64,000 nucleotides of DNA from Plectrocnemia conspersa (GCA_009617715.1 VTFK01000165.1:1-64000), one strand, 5' to 3'. Shown: positions 47,831 through 60,540, numbered from the stretch's first letter. Notes: generated by a model from the letters alone, not told the origin. Translations and numbers: made by a program.

Positions 47831-49230
47831 ATTGCAATGTGCACTGGTCTGAGGAGGTTAATATCGTTTTTAGCCAACCTAATCCACTATTTTGTTTCAA
47901 AATGCTGGTTATTCAAAAGTTAAATAGTCGTATTTGTAATAGGAAAAAATATTCAAAAATATAAATTAAATGTAAATTTATAACAATTATTTTTTACATT
48001 TTTTTGTTATGTACATAAAGACTGTAGAACACAATAACTGTCGTAGCTTACGACATGAAGTTATTCTAAAATAGTTCTAAAATAGTAAGGTTTATTAGTC
48101 GACAGAATCTTATATATTATTTAAAATTGGTATTTTTTATATACTTTTAAAAAAAGGTGTATAAAACAAAAATCAAAATTAAAATAAAATATTTGTGTTA
48201 AATGGTATATGAATATTTAAGTTTTGTTACAAAATCTGGAAAAAAATGTTAATATATTAGATATTATTATAATATCAAAATTAAAATAAAAAACATTTTT
48301 AACACACTTATGTACTTTAATTTTTTATTCTTGCGGGCTTTGGCAGACGGAATATACTAAATTTATTGACGCATTTATATATAAAAAACGATTTAGTTTG
48401 ATTAGGTTTATTATTAATAATATATTATCTAGTATAAATATTGTAATAAAATATAATCTAAGACAATTATGATACAGTTATATATAGACTAAAATAATCT
48501 AGAAATAAAGAATTTTGCTTTCTCAAGTGACTAGGGTGGGCTTGAGCTTAACACAGAGTCAGTCTGTCTCTTATTGAATGTTTGGTTTTAAATAAAAAAA
48601 TCCTGATTAAATGTTCAGAGCTAATCACTAAGCTTTCATCTAGAATTGTAAGGGATTGAAACAAACCCTTTTTTTTGCTATTGACCATTAGGTCCTGATT
48701 TTATGCAATAGAGATAAAAACTGCATTTTGTAGAAACCATTAAATATTAAATCAAATCAATTTATAGGCAAATATTATTTTTTAATTTTGACGGTTTTTA
48801 TTTTGTGCACAATTATTTTAGCTCGTTCCTCAAAAAAAATGCCATTATATTTTATTTACAAATTTATAAAAAAACATATTTGTACTTTAATAATTTAATA
48901 AACGTTTTTATTTGTTTAATTATATGTAAATTGCTAACATCTTTTTTTTTTGATTTAACGTTATTATAGGAATAAATTTAATTTACTTAATTTATATTAC
49001 TATGACATTCAATGCACATTACCTTTTGGTATAATATAGGTTTTAAATCTATATTGTAATAACGCTCTTAATTACGTTACAAAAATTAAAATGCCTACCT
49101 AAACAATGGTATTAAAAAAATTATCGCACATTGTAAAGACAGAATGTTGATTTTTATATTTTTTTTTTCCGAAATCTATATTATCAATCGAAAACGATGT
49201 TATACATATGTTAGAAGAAAGTGTTTTCGC
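47830..49230. other. AT-rich spacer
   Basis: No gene or GC island. A minor TCAAAATTAAAATAAAA phrase repeats near 48173 and 48277. Confidence 0.4.
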
Positions 49231-49760
49231 ACTTCAAGGTCAATTATAGGGTCGCTTCAAGGTTAGAATGCACCGGGTTCAAGGCCGACGCACCGCCAAA
49301 TATGCTCGCATTAAGGTTCGCCAACCTCAATACTAGTAGCTTTGACAGCGTTGCCTCAAAAGTGACTCGCAGCATGAATCGCGTGTAAACACGTGTAAAT
49401 CACGAGCACGGTTTGTAAACTATTGCAGTCCGCGTTCGTGTGCGTTTCGGGGAAATCCCCCGCAAGATCCGGCCCCGAGCCGCCGCCCCCCCTTTAGGGG
49501 TGCTTTCTGGGGTATTGTTTATGCGACCCCCGTTCCGACGCCGGAGTCTCGGCTCGCGTAAAACACTTACATAAATTTGTCAAAGCTGCCAACAAATTTT
49601 GAAACATGATGTTTATGTTTGATTCTTGTGATGTTCGCGCCCCCGTATCGGGGTGGCGCACCCCCAAGAATCAAATTACCGTGTCTATGTGTGTAAGTGA
49701 ATACGTTTCGCTTGATTAAACAAAAGTTTATAATTTACGGCAAGCGGCTCAGTCATCGTA
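49230..49760. other. Compositional island with FTZ-F1-like triplet
   Basis: The island opens with three FTZ-F1/SF-1-like half-sites (separate entry) and continues through very GC-rich DNA (CCGCCGCCCCCCCTTTAGG near 49480; GTATCGGGGTGGCGCACCC near 49645). No domain-bearing frame. Candidate cis-regulatory module. Confidence 0.45.
49234..49287 (+). promoter_or_regulatory. Three evenly spaced FTZ-F1/SF-1-like half-sites
   Basis: TCAAGGTCA (49234-49242), TCAAGGTTA (49257-49265) and TCAAGGCCG (49279-49287) lie in the same orientation with starts 23 and 22 bp apart. The first and third fit the monomer consensus YCAAGGYCR; the second differs at one position. The spacing is close to two helical turns, so all would face the same side of DNA. 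The sequence is seen directly; binding by FTZ-F1 or ERR-type receptors is inference. Confidence 0.5.
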
Positions 49761-50490
49761 TATCAAAAGTTGAATGATGTATTAAATACACCTTGCATAC
49801 ATCTATAAGGCTGTGGTGCTGTGTAAAATGTAAACAAATGTTTATAATTATGGCAGTAAATAGTTGTAATTCAAACCTAGTGGTTTTTATATGCATTATT
49901 CTAAGCAAATATTCGTAGCATGGTATTTGCTTTTTCTGTCTTGAAAATTATTGTTATTGGTATAAGTAAAAAGTGAGTATTTGTTTTTTTATTGGACATT
50001 AATTGTATGCATTAATTTAAATAATTAATATTTACATTAAAAAATACAAAATTAATGAACATTGTAATGCGCTTGCTAGGTGTGAAGTAACAAATATAAA
50101 AATATTTTTTCATTAGCTACATGTCATGAAAATGAACCATAAAAATACATATTAACTAGTTTTTCGACCAATACTGATTTTATTATTAATTAATGAAAAT
50201 TGTAATGACAAATATTTTATCAAAGATATGTAGATATTTTATATATTTTATATAAACGTATATAGATAAGAAAATTAAAGCAAATATATATATGTATATA
50301 CAAGTATAATTTATCCAAATTCATCAAATCCATCTACATTTTAAATAAAAAATAACGTAAAAACCAGATAATTGTATTCAATGAATATTATTAATACGTT
50401 AATATTATTGCAAATTTCGTCAATGTCAAATAACTCAAACTTTAAATAGACTTTGAAATGAGAATTTTTAAAATTTATTTAGTTTAAAGA
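49760..50490. other. AT-rich spacer
   Basis: No gene or structured repeat recognised. TATATATATGTATATACAAG near 50285 is a simple AT tract. Confidence 0.4.
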
Positions 50491-50499
50491 GTTTGTTCA

Positions 50500-50830
50500 T
50501 TACAATGTTTTTAAAGCATTTCTTCGTCTTAAGAAAGCTTTTGAGAGCGCCTGGCGTATTCGCGAGCTTTCGCACATTTCACGGGCGATTGTTTATTTAT
50601 CGGGCGTCATATGTCCGATCTGACCTACCCTGGCCACCCTTAGATCTCACCCCCACCGCCCAAATTGCTCAACGGCGGCTGGCGATAAATCTAAGGGCGG
50701 CACTTTCAGAGATGAATGAAGGTCGGAATGGCTGCACACGCCGAACGATGGCAATCACCAAAGTTTCTTGTTGAAAACGCTTATTGATTATGTCGGCAAA
50801 TGTCGCATAAAGACGGGTTCATTACGATAT
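50500..50830. other. GC-richer noncoding island
   Basis: The island includes GAGAGCGCCTGGCGTATTCGCGAG near 50541 and CAACGGCGGCTGGCG near 50669. A 93-codon plus-strand frame (50493-50774) spans it without a domain or a clear exon context. Candidate regulatory DNA. Confidence 0.35.
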
Positions 50831-53390
50831 TTTTTATTATTTAATTATATTTATTTATCATAAATATAATATAATACATAAATTAATATTTATTCAGATA
50901 TAGATATAAAATTACATTTTATTTAATTTAATGAATAAAAATGAAAGGTTTATATTCATAGTACATATACAAGTATGCTCATTTCTCATATATATTTTTT
51001 TGGTTTTGTTGTTTTTATTTTTACTTTAGGTCGTAAATTATTGCCTTTTCTCCTTACACTTGATAATGGTCCAAATTCATGAATTGCAAATTTCGGCACT
51101 TTTATTTATTTTGTGTGTATGCGACAACAGTTCCTGAGCTACCAAAAGCGCCACCCTTTCGACGATGAATGGCTCAACCCTTTCGGTGCCGTGCGATTTA
51201 ATTAATTTATTCATAATTAATTATTTTTCAATTATTAAATTTATATTGCGCACTTAATAAGTCCAGCAAACTATATTTTATTTATTATTAGTATAGCTTT
51301 CACAGCACAATTTTAAAATTACAAGAATTTTTTTTTATATAAAAAACTTAAAATTATGTGAATAAGACAGCGAAGTAATACTCAGTTTTGGAATGCAAAT
51401 ATTTACAAAAAATATTTTCCATATAATTAAAAGAATTTATTTGGCATATTCAAAGCAAAGAACCACTTATAAACCATATTTTCTTCACCAAAAATAGGGG
51501 TAATCAAAAAAGCACAAGAGCTAATTATTTAAAACTCTTAAAAATAATAAAGTAGTTTAAATTGTATTATTAAAAATGATTTAGTTTTAGTTGTTCCATA
51601 TATTTTTTAAACATATATTTAACCTTTAGTTATTAAGTACTTTTAACGTAGTTAAATATATGTTTAAATATATATTAATAACGAATAAATAATATTTTTT
51701 ATTATTATTCTTAAAGCATAGTTGTATATTGAATATTATTGTTAGTAATCTTTGCTTCTAATTACTTTTACAGTATTTTAAATATAGGTAAACATTTTAA
51801 TACACTAATCTTATATTCATATTTTTATATAAAACCATGGCAATATATTGTAGTATTATATAATTTATATTTTTTAAGTAAATTTTAATTTTATATTAAA
51901 ATAATACGAGTACCAAGAAATAGCTTTAATTATACATTTTTTAATTGTACTTTTAGATAATATGACTTGAATGTATATAAGGGTTTTGATCAATTAATTT
52001 AAAATCTCGTACAAAAAAAATAACAATTTCATTTTTTTTAAATTAAAAAGAGGTGTTTTGTATAGGAATTTATTATTTTTTAACTGTAAAATTTTTTTTT
52101 TTTAAAAATTCAAAGAACCTGTATGTTATTTATAAATACAGAAATTTTGCAGTTTTTTTATGTAAGAATAACTTTTTCTCTAAATTACTTAGGTAATTTT
52201 ATGAATTATACAATTTTTAAACCTCTTTCATATTTTTTTAGACTAATTAATCTTAATTGAATTAAAAGTCATGTTTATTAAATCCATATATGTTATTTTT
52301 TTATAAAAGCAAATTACGATTGTTTTAAAGAGTCTTTAGAACAAAACTTAACTACGTTAATATACAAAAGTTATTAGGCAATTTTTTTATTTTAAGATTC
52401 ATTTTTATAAATCATAAATTTTATATATATTTGCTATAAATAAATGTAACCTCGAATATTAGTTAAATGCATAATGATTAACAATTTTTTAATTATATTT
52501 TTTTAGATTATTCAATTACATAGTTAGTTTCAAATTATCAGATGTTTTATACAAAAATTAAACTACATTTATTTACAAAAAAGACAACAAGCAAATTTTG
52601 CGCAATCATTTGGATAAAAATATCTTAATACTTTGTAACAAATAGTGTATTTTTTATTTTATATATTTTATAAATATTAGCCTAATACGATTCTCAATAA
52701 GTTCTCCTACATATATTACTTTTTCTTAAGCTCCAAGATTTGTAATTTGTGTTCATTTTTAAAAATTAAATATTATTGTTATTGATTATTTTACCATATA
52801 AATATAATCGAATTTTAATTAAATTAATTTGTATTTAAATACTTTAAATAAAATGTGTAATCTAAAATCACGTGGTTAAATGATATATTATTATTTTTTA
52901 GTCTATTAATAATATATAATATATTTAACTGACTGTTTATGATTTTATGGTAAAAGAAAATGTTGAAAAGTTAAAATAAAAAATGTGTTAAGATTTTAAA
53001 TTTTTTAAGATTTTTTTATACCAAACAAAAAATCGACAAGTAATTAAAAACATTTTAATAAATATGGTATATCATTTTTTTATTAACGATTATGAAAGCT
53101 AACTACGTCATTTATTTAACGTAACTTTCTTAATGTAACATAATTTTCTTTCTTAATCATTAAATTATTGGACGGTATGTTTCTTAAAATGTGATTTTAT
53201 CGAAATGATAAGTGGTACAAAATTGACAATATCAGCATCTTATTTTGTTTCTTAACTTCTGTATATGATAAAAACCCTTTACGGTTCCTAAGCTCTGATT
53301 GGTATTAAACATATTTTGTATTACGCCTATTTTACAATGGAAGTTATCGGATATGTTTGCCCATACAGCAGATAGGCAATCTTGTTCATA
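50830..53390. other. Long AT-rich desert
   Basis: 2.5 kb of very AT-rich DNA. Only a short patch at about 51120-51195 (GCGCCACCCTTTCGACG) is balanced. No gene or strong repeat. Confidence 0.45.
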
Positions 53391-53640
53391 TACATCTTGG
53401 TCTTAAAGTAGTAGTATAACTAATCCCAGAACGATATACCAGTAATATAAGTTGGTGAAGGATATCTGAAAGACTCAAATTCCATATAGACGTAGTTTTT
53501 TTTTGTTTAAATTCAATCGTATCTGCAAGATTGAAATTTTCCAGATTTACCTAATCTTATAGATCTTGTTTAATAACAGAAAAAATTAGCTAGGTCATGT
53601 ATAAAGAAATCTATCAATTGTATGCTGTAATAATATTTTA
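53390..53640 (+). mobile_element. tRNA-derived SINE-like element
   Basis: AGTAGTATAACTAATCCCAG and GTTGGTGAAGGATATCTGAAAG precede a box-B-like GACTCAAATTCCATATAG. They are followed by the degenerate core TTCAATCGTATCTGCAAGAT and TTAGCTAGGTCATGTATA near 53588. The block order matches the copies at 24.57 and 61.54 kb. Confidence 0.6.
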
Positions 53641-53769
53641 TAATTAATAGAAGAGATGTTACTGAGTAACACTTTTTCATAACTATTGCTTATGAAAATA
53701 TTTGTTTTATAATATTTTTTATTAATGCATATATTTTTTTATATGCCACTTAAAGGGTTAAAATCAGCT

Positions 53770-54440
53770 TAGACGCCTCCTTTTCATATAGAGATACCCC
53801 AAATGAATGAAAGAACAAAAACACACAACAAAAAATAAAGAACACAAAAAGCACACATACACACACCTCAATTATATATCATTTCCATCCCACTCCCACC
53901 CCTTCCATACATAATTTCACGAAACAATGGGATAAAGAAGCGTCCATTTTTACCGAACACCATTATACACGCCTGATCCGCAAGAAATCCCGCATTTTAC
54001 ACGTTCAATTACGAAAAAACTCTAATGGCGAAAAAAAAAAGAGCGCGAACAATAGCAGTATTGTTTTTATAAGCACCCCTTGGCCGTAAAGATAAAACAT
54101 ATCCTGAGCGGGGGCGCACGATGGGGGCCTTCGGTGGACCCTGGGGGCGGGTCACGAGGGGCGTCGGGGCCCCACACAATGGACGTCCCGACGCAGGGTA
54201 TGATTTACGTCTTAACCTCGTTTTATATTATGTTTTAACGTCGGCGGAGGCAAACACTGCCCGTTACGCTCTATATTAAATACATCTCCCGTTTTGGGAG
54301 ACGCGAATTTTGAGGAGCTCAGGGGGCAGCGTCCAGGGCCGGACTGGATAAAAAATAAAGTCTGCAGGGTTTTGTTCTGCGATAAGTACGCGGATTTAAC
54401 CCGCCGACGAGCGAACACCAGCTCAGTGGTTTTTTAAATA
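53770..54440. other. GC-rich island with CA-rich start
   Basis: Begins with interrupted CA tracts (ACACACAAC, ACACATACACACACC) and a CCCACTCCCACCCC run. It then has a strongly GC-rich core (GGACCCTGGGGGCGGG near 54138; GTCGGGGCCCCAC near 54163). Short frames have no domain. Candidate regulatory DNA. Confidence 0.35.
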
Positions 54441-57350
54441 CACGAGACGCAACAACTAGCGTTCCTATATATTCTCAAAATAATAATACTTTGTGATGAA
54501 GTCATTAGTAATTAATTAATGGCAGACATAAGTTCAAGAGTATTTTTTTTTGGCTTACTTCTATAGACAAATATAGTTAATGAATTATTTTCTTAGCGAC
54601 TATGTTGTTCTCCTATATAAGATGGAATTTGCTTACCTATTTATTTTTTTATAATTGCAGTTATTAATGCAGAATTATTTCTAATTAAACATTCAACAGA
54701 TTTTTATGTCATAAATAATTTATCATTGATTCAGATTCTATAAACTACAATGAGAAAATATTATCGGTATTTAAATTAGTTTACAATTTTTTCACTGGGA
54801 TGTTCAGAATAAATAATTGTTTAATCGTTGTATTTCATTTTGTCATGTTATTCAAAATCAGCAACAGCTATTTTTTCTATTATATATATTATAATTTACC
54901 AATCTTTCAAATCACTGTATTTTTTATCAATATACCATCATCATCATTATATTAATAAATTATTTTTTATATGTATTTTGTTATGCATCTCGATCAACTT
55001 GATTTATAGTAATTTATTTTGAAAGTCAAGTGTTTGAAATACTATTATTTGTCAAAGTTAGAGAAAGAATGTCATGTTGTGTATTTGTCATAAGGTTCGT
55101 TAATTAAACATTTTTTCGTGGGGGTTATAAATTTCTTGAGTGCTCACTATTAATTTGCGTCGTTATCGGTCAGTTTGATCGACGTCACGAAATGTCTTAT
55201 TAATCAAATTTTCCTTTTCGAGATTTGTTTTTCCGGTCAGAAAATGAAAAATTAATTATGTGGGCGTTGGTCTAATGTGAAGCTTTGAAAACTATGTAGT
55301 AGAATTAAATTAAAATATTATTTTATATATTTATAAATATGAGTTTTAACATGAAAAAATTCATTAATCAATCTGTATCATAATAAAAAAAAAAAATAAG
55401 TAATGTTGTATTTTATATACGATTCTATCTTGAAACTAACAAATTTAAAAATAAGATATTTTTTGTATAACAGATGTTAAGATTTAATTAAATATATTTT
55501 TTAATTTTAGCTTAATATTTATATTACTATTTTTTTAAATTATAAAAAAGTCGTTAATAATTTTATAGTAATTTTAAAAAAAATTTTACATTACAATATT
55601 AATTTTGTGTGCAGAAATAAGTTCAAAAATAATGAAATCGTATTCATTATTATAAGTAATTATTTTATATTGATGGCTTTAAATTTAAAATTGCCAACTC
55701 CATATTTGACAACTTTATAGGAGAAATAAAAAACTAAATATACAAGTTAAAATTAGTAAAATAAAAAAATATCTCAATTTTGAAGTTTAATATTTGTTTT
55801 GTTTAATTAGAGATTGTGGAGATTGCAATTTTTTGAGCATGTGTATTTCGATTAAAGGTACAAGATGACATTGTTAAGTCATTTTTGCCCAAGAGTGGAA
55901 TTAGCAAATTTACACTTTACACCATCGTTATATAAATGTATTTTTAGTACAGTAAAAAAGTCATTAAATTTAAAATAATTTTTAGATGGAACTTATTATA
56001 AGTATTATTTTTTATAAATTTAAGTTATATAGTTAATTTTATAAGAGGTGCATAAAGAACTTTAAAATTAATAAATTAAAAATATATTTATTATTATACT
56101 TATATAAATTATTTCTATGGTAATTTATAAGTCAACAATAATTTTTAAGTTACTTTATATATAATTACATTATATTTAATTCAACAAAAAAAAATATTTA
56201 ATTTATTTAATGTGCAATAATAAGTAATAAAGAAAATACTTTATTTTAAATATATTTTTTTAATTTTTATAACCGTAAGTTAATTTTTAGAAGAGTATAC
56301 AATGTAATAAAATTACGGTTACAATGTAATAAAATTACTGTTTTTTTTTAATTTATATTAAAAAATTGCGTTACTTTATTTATTTTAATATATGATTTTT
56401 AACTTAAATATCGTTTGCCTTAAATATGTTTCTTCATATCTTAGGTGGGAAATATAGTAAACAATCAGATCAAATTTCGATTTAGGTTGCCGACATTTAT
56501 GACCAATTATTATCCGTCTGCCTGGTTATACATATTTTGTGTTTCAAACATTTTTTTAACATTCAGGTACTTCTAAAAATACTTTATACGCTGATCCTCT
56601 AGTGTGTTGTCTTCTGTGTACAAAAACAAATTTGTACCATTTTTTACTTCATTATATTAGCAAAAAAAATTTTTAAAAGTACAAGTATTTTCTTTCCAAA
56701 GATATACCTCTATATTTCTACTCATGGTAAAAGTAACATTACATTGTAGCTATAATTTTTTATGTAATTAATTTTTAATAAATAGGTAAATACTGCATAT
56801 TAATATTTTACATTGATATTCTACGCTTACTACATTACTTAGGTTGTTTCAATATGGGAAAAGTTATTTTTGTAGTTGAAAGCCAGGTATATATTATTTT
56901 TATTAAATGAAATGTACAGATTTAATTTCTTTTTAATACTGATAGTACCGAATGTTAATTTTTGCCTAAATACCGGTATTACCGTTATTAAAATTCCTAA
57001 ATGGGACTACTTTTAAAAGCATCACCTTCGTTTTATATAATTCTTTATTCACAATTATGTCTAAATGTATTTCCTGTTATCGGTCGTGTGATGTGAGGGA
57101 AAATGTGCCGGTACGTGTAAGTACACAGGGGAATATTGGATTGTTGTTTTCAAAATAGAAGTCTAAATTAATTAATAATTACTCAAAATCTCATATTCTT
57201 ATTACTCAACTATACTAGTTGCTTTTTAATCTTATTTACATAACAATCTATACTAATAAAATAGAACATCAATAAATTAAAAATAAATCTTTGGTTTATA
57301 CTTAGATATCTGGTAAATCATTAAGCTGCTTAAGAAATATACAGGGTCGC
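54440..57350. other. Long AT-rich spacer
   Basis: Nearly 3 kb without gene. Includes the 22-bp tandem duplication at 56299-56342 and several TTTTAATTTA-type simple stretches. Confidence 0.45.
56299..56342 (+). repeat. Two-copy tandem duplication, 22-bp period
   Basis: ACAATGTAATAAAATTACGG+TT occurs twice back to back with a single difference near the end of the second copy. It is a recent small duplication. Confidence 0.9.
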
Positions 57351-58070
57351 ATTGTTGATACTCTTAAGACAGATATAGCAAATGCATTCGGTAGCCCAAA
57401 AATGCCGCCCTGCAGTGCTTCTCTCTGCTCTCTTCAGGTCACCCCCCGACTTTGGGCCCGGCCCTGCCCTGGGCCGCGGCGGAAAAGGAAAAACTATGGA
57501 GAACGGAATGATGAAAGGCCGTCGTGCGGTGGCATTTGAATGTGTGTGGGCGGCGGCGGGGGCCCTGGCCCGGGGCCCCGCGGTGTCCGCGGCCCCTAGA
57601 TTTATGGGCCGCCCCCGCCCACCCCAGAACACACCAGGGCGGCAGCCGAGGCACCGCTTTTAATTATAATACTTTATAGCCCAATAAATCACGGCGAAAT
57701 GTCCCGGGACGCGGGCGCCGCGCCACCCCTTTTTACTTTGAAGGATATCTGTTCAATTCTCGGCAGACGTAATATTTTACGGCGGAATTATGCATATAGG
57801 AAGGAGGTTTTCCATGGGGGCGGCGGCGGCTCTGGGGGTGCTAGCCGGCCTTCCGTGATATCCACAATAAACGTGTGTGTGTATGTGCGTGTGTGTGTGT
57901 GTGTGTATGTGTGTGAGGAAGTGCGTTTGGAAATTTTTGCCCCATTTCGTTTAATTATCGCTCAAAGTTTTGACGTCGTATTCGTTATCCGTGGGGTGAC
58001 CGACCAGCTTTACGTGAATTTTACGGGCGGGCATTCCATCACTTCGCTTGGACACTATTCATAGTTAGGA
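57350..58070. other. Very GC-rich CpG-dense island
   Basis: The most GC-rich part of the window. It has GGGCCCGGCCCTGCCC near 57455, GGGCCCTGGCCCGGGGCCCC near 57560, a second half with GGGGGCGGCGGCGGC near 57815, and (GT)n at about 57871-57915. A strong pyrimidine tract ending CTCTCTTCAG|GTCACC at 57437 resembles a 3' splice site. The frames on both strands (up to 121 codons) are driven by GC content and have no domain. It could be a regulatory island or, less likely, an alternative first or internal exon. Confidence 0.4.
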
Positions 58071-58699
58071 AATCTGTAATAAGAAATTTCATTACTAATT
58101 TAATAAATTAAGCCAATTAGACTTATTTTTCATTAACATTTCAAATGCCTTTTCAATATCAAACAAAAATCTACCTACTACTGTATTAAAATTTAAGACT
58201 TATTCAAATTTTATTTGAAGATTTAAAATAAAAAAATTAGTTGATTTTTAAGAGCATAATCATATCTTACGTGTTTTAATTTTAAATTAATATTTTATAA
58301 TATTACGTATTTTTTTGCTGTTCGCAATAAAATATAATTAATTTTTTTTTTACAAATATAATATATGATATTATTTCAAGCTAATAAAAACATATGTTTC
58401 ACCTAAACTTTATTGCCCTAATAAGAAATAATTAAAAAGTGCATTAATTGAATATATTATTAACTTGCTGCGGTACCTCGCGATAGTGAGAGACCGACAG
58501 AGTTTTGATTGAATTTTATTATTATATTGTTTTTTTTTTTTATATAAATAAGTCTCATATTTGGCAAAATATTTAAAGTGAGTCTTCCAAGCCTTCCAAT
58601 TGTTTTAATGTATTAAGCATTTAACGCAAAATACGAAACCAATATATATAAATACATTCATTGTCTACATTATTTAGTAGGCATACAGTAAATGTTTAT

Positions 58700-58785
58700 T
58701 ACCAGCGAAAATGTATTTTTACTGGCATTTAAATGAAATTGTATTCAAATACATTTTTACCGGTAAATGTATATTTCTAATAATA
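58700..58785. repeat. Short inverted-repeat element related to 32.25-32.48 kb
   Basis: TTACCAGCGAAAATGTATTTTTACTGGC and the opposed AAATACATTTTTACCGGTAAATG share a TTTTTAC(T/C)(A/G)G core with the two copies near 32.3 and 32.45 kb, and can fold on themselves. The ends are not sharply defined. Confidence 0.4.
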
Positions 58786-59044
58786 AAAAAAATAATTTAC
58801 CTTAGACATGCAAGTCAAATTCTATTGACCATTTGATTGCCAAGCCTTAATCAATGTATTATACATATTTTTATTTTTTTTTATTTACCTCTACAGCATT
58901 TAAAAATGTATGCTATAAATTATTAAATTAAAAGGTCAAATCATGATATATAAGATTAAGCAAAAGCTGATATATAAGATTTTCACAACCCCGGGGTTAA
59001 GTTATATTTATTTTATAATATCACATTGACCACAAATTCATATG

Positions 59045-59073
59045 TATTTTTGTTGTTGTTTCAGGTGAGTTTT
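59045..59073 (+). promoter_or_regulatory. Candidate recursive (ratchet) splice site 2
   Basis: GTATTTTTGTTGTTGTTTCAG ends at 59064 and runs straight into GTGAGT at 59065-59070, again with no exon between the AG and GT. The ten-base core TTTCAGGTGAGT is identical to that at 26.54 kb. Having two such sites on one strand, and none on the other, supports a plus-strand intron spanning the window. Confidence 0.6.
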
Positions 59074-59314
59074 ACCGGCAAATTAATTGTTATTAATATA
59101 CTTGTTCATTTGGTGAGTAATCTAAATATTAGTTATATGCATTTGTTTTTATTAATTTATTCATTTGAATAATATTAATAAATATAATTATTGTATGTTT
59201 AAGAAAAAAAACTTGACTAATTTAATTCTTGATTTTTTTAAATCAAATTTCATAGTAATTTAAATTTTAATTACTTTATCTGTTTTAACATGCCATTTTT
59301 AGCCCAATGTGTTA

Positions 59315-59415
59315 CAATGGGGTAAACACAATCAACAACTACTAAGTATATAAGTTGCGAGACACAAAAATAAAATCAAAGCCTGTCAACTAGTAACATC
59401 TATTTTTTTTAATTG
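59315..59415 (+). repeat. Dispersed repeat copy B
   Basis: GGGGTAAACACAATCAACAA near 59320, then CTACTAAG, AAATCAAAGCCTGT and ACATCTATTTTTTTTAATT match copy A at 10985-11070 in order and strand. A ~20-bp insertion lies between the blocks. Confidence 0.6.
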
Positions 59416-59689
59416 TAAACTTACAATCAAAAAATTATACGATGTATTGTATGAGCTATAGCTCGATATTTTACGATAATAATTCGTGAGACTGGATAGG
59501 TCTAAGAAAATTTTATATTTGCTGATTTATCTGAATTATATTTATATAATAATCATTAATTCCTATCTCAAGATAGAAATTTAAAAATCTATTTTAACCC
59601 AGATCTTTCAGGTCTTATTATTAACTTGATCACCTAAACCTAAATAATTAGGTCAAAATCGCAATTTAAAGGTAACCATCTAACCGTAA

Positions 59690-60010
59690 TCGATAAATTT
59701 TCAATCGCGTTCATTCGTAATTATCGAACGTGTTCCATTAATTTGCACAAATGCGATCGCTGGTTGTCTCGTTTCGTTTTGTTGTTGTTTTTTTTTGTCA
59801 CCGAGGATTCCTTTTCCTCTCCTTCGGTGGTCAGCTGCCGTTCGACTAATTGACTTTCCTTGTTTTATTCAAATTTAAGAATGTCCTTTGAGTATCCTTC
59901 TTCTTGCCAGCCAGCCGCCGAATTACCTCGACCCGTGTACGACACTTTTCCGATCATTATTTATTATATATGATCATCTAATGTGAGACGACGTTTCTGA
60001 AGTGATATCT
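59690..60010. other. Balanced-composition island
   Basis: The island contains AACCGTAATCGATAAATTT near 59681, GCACAAATGCGATCGCTGG near 59744 and GGTGGTCAGCTGCCGTTCG near 59827 (CAGCTG E-box). No coding frame. Candidate regulatory DNA. Confidence 0.35.
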
Positions 60011-60149
60011 CCTTAAAAAGCGCATTATGTGATTTATTTTGGTCTTAGCTTTTTCAATCACTATCTTCACATATTAAATGAAGAATATATTATGTATATC
60101 ATCCGCGATTATTTGATATATAATCTGGTCATCGTATCAATGTTATATT

Positions 60150-60540
60150 TTTTATAACACGACACCCATCAACGCCAAACACATCGATTATTATTTTCCA
60201 ACATTAATAATATCCGCAGCATCCTTCCTATTGTTCGATTCATCATCTCATGCCCACGTTCGCACATCTCGAGCAGATAACGAGACACAGTTCTTCCATC
60301 AGCATCTGTAGGTGAAAATGATCCAGCTCGTGTGTGGTCTTCACCTTTCATAAATTTATTGCTTGTCCGGCTGACGTGGAAGACGATCGTGATGCTGCTT
60401 TCGGACCATGCTGTTCGATATCTTCGACCATTGTCCATTGTTCATTGTCGCATTATTTATGATTTGCCGGCAACCGCGGACGTAAAAAATATTGAATTGA
60501 GAGTATCAATAACTAAGGGGCTACTATTAAATGCCGGCAT
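60150..60540. other. Balanced-composition island with opposing open frames
   Basis: A minus-strand frame of 89 codons (60169-60438) and a plus-strand frame of 91 codons (60332-60607) overlap. Neither has a domain I recognise. The minus frame contains several Met/Arg-rich stretches but no motif. Both an unknown exon and a regulatory island are possible; I favour the latter. Confidence 0.3.

Larger units (their letters stand above)
58070..59690. other. AT-rich spacer containing the second ratchet site
   Basis: No gene is seen. Contains the small hairpin repeat at 58700-58785, the recursive splice site at 59064/59065 and dispersed repeat copy B at 59315-59415. Confidence 0.45.

Noticed and set aside
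54625..54660. Minus-strand recursive splice site (AATAG|GTAAGC)
   Set aside because: On the minus strand the upstream bases are A-rich, not pyrimidine-rich.
57382..58064. Open frames of 93, 100 and 121 codons in the GC-rich island
   Set aside because: Expected from very high GC, which removes stop codons. No domain, and frames on both strands.
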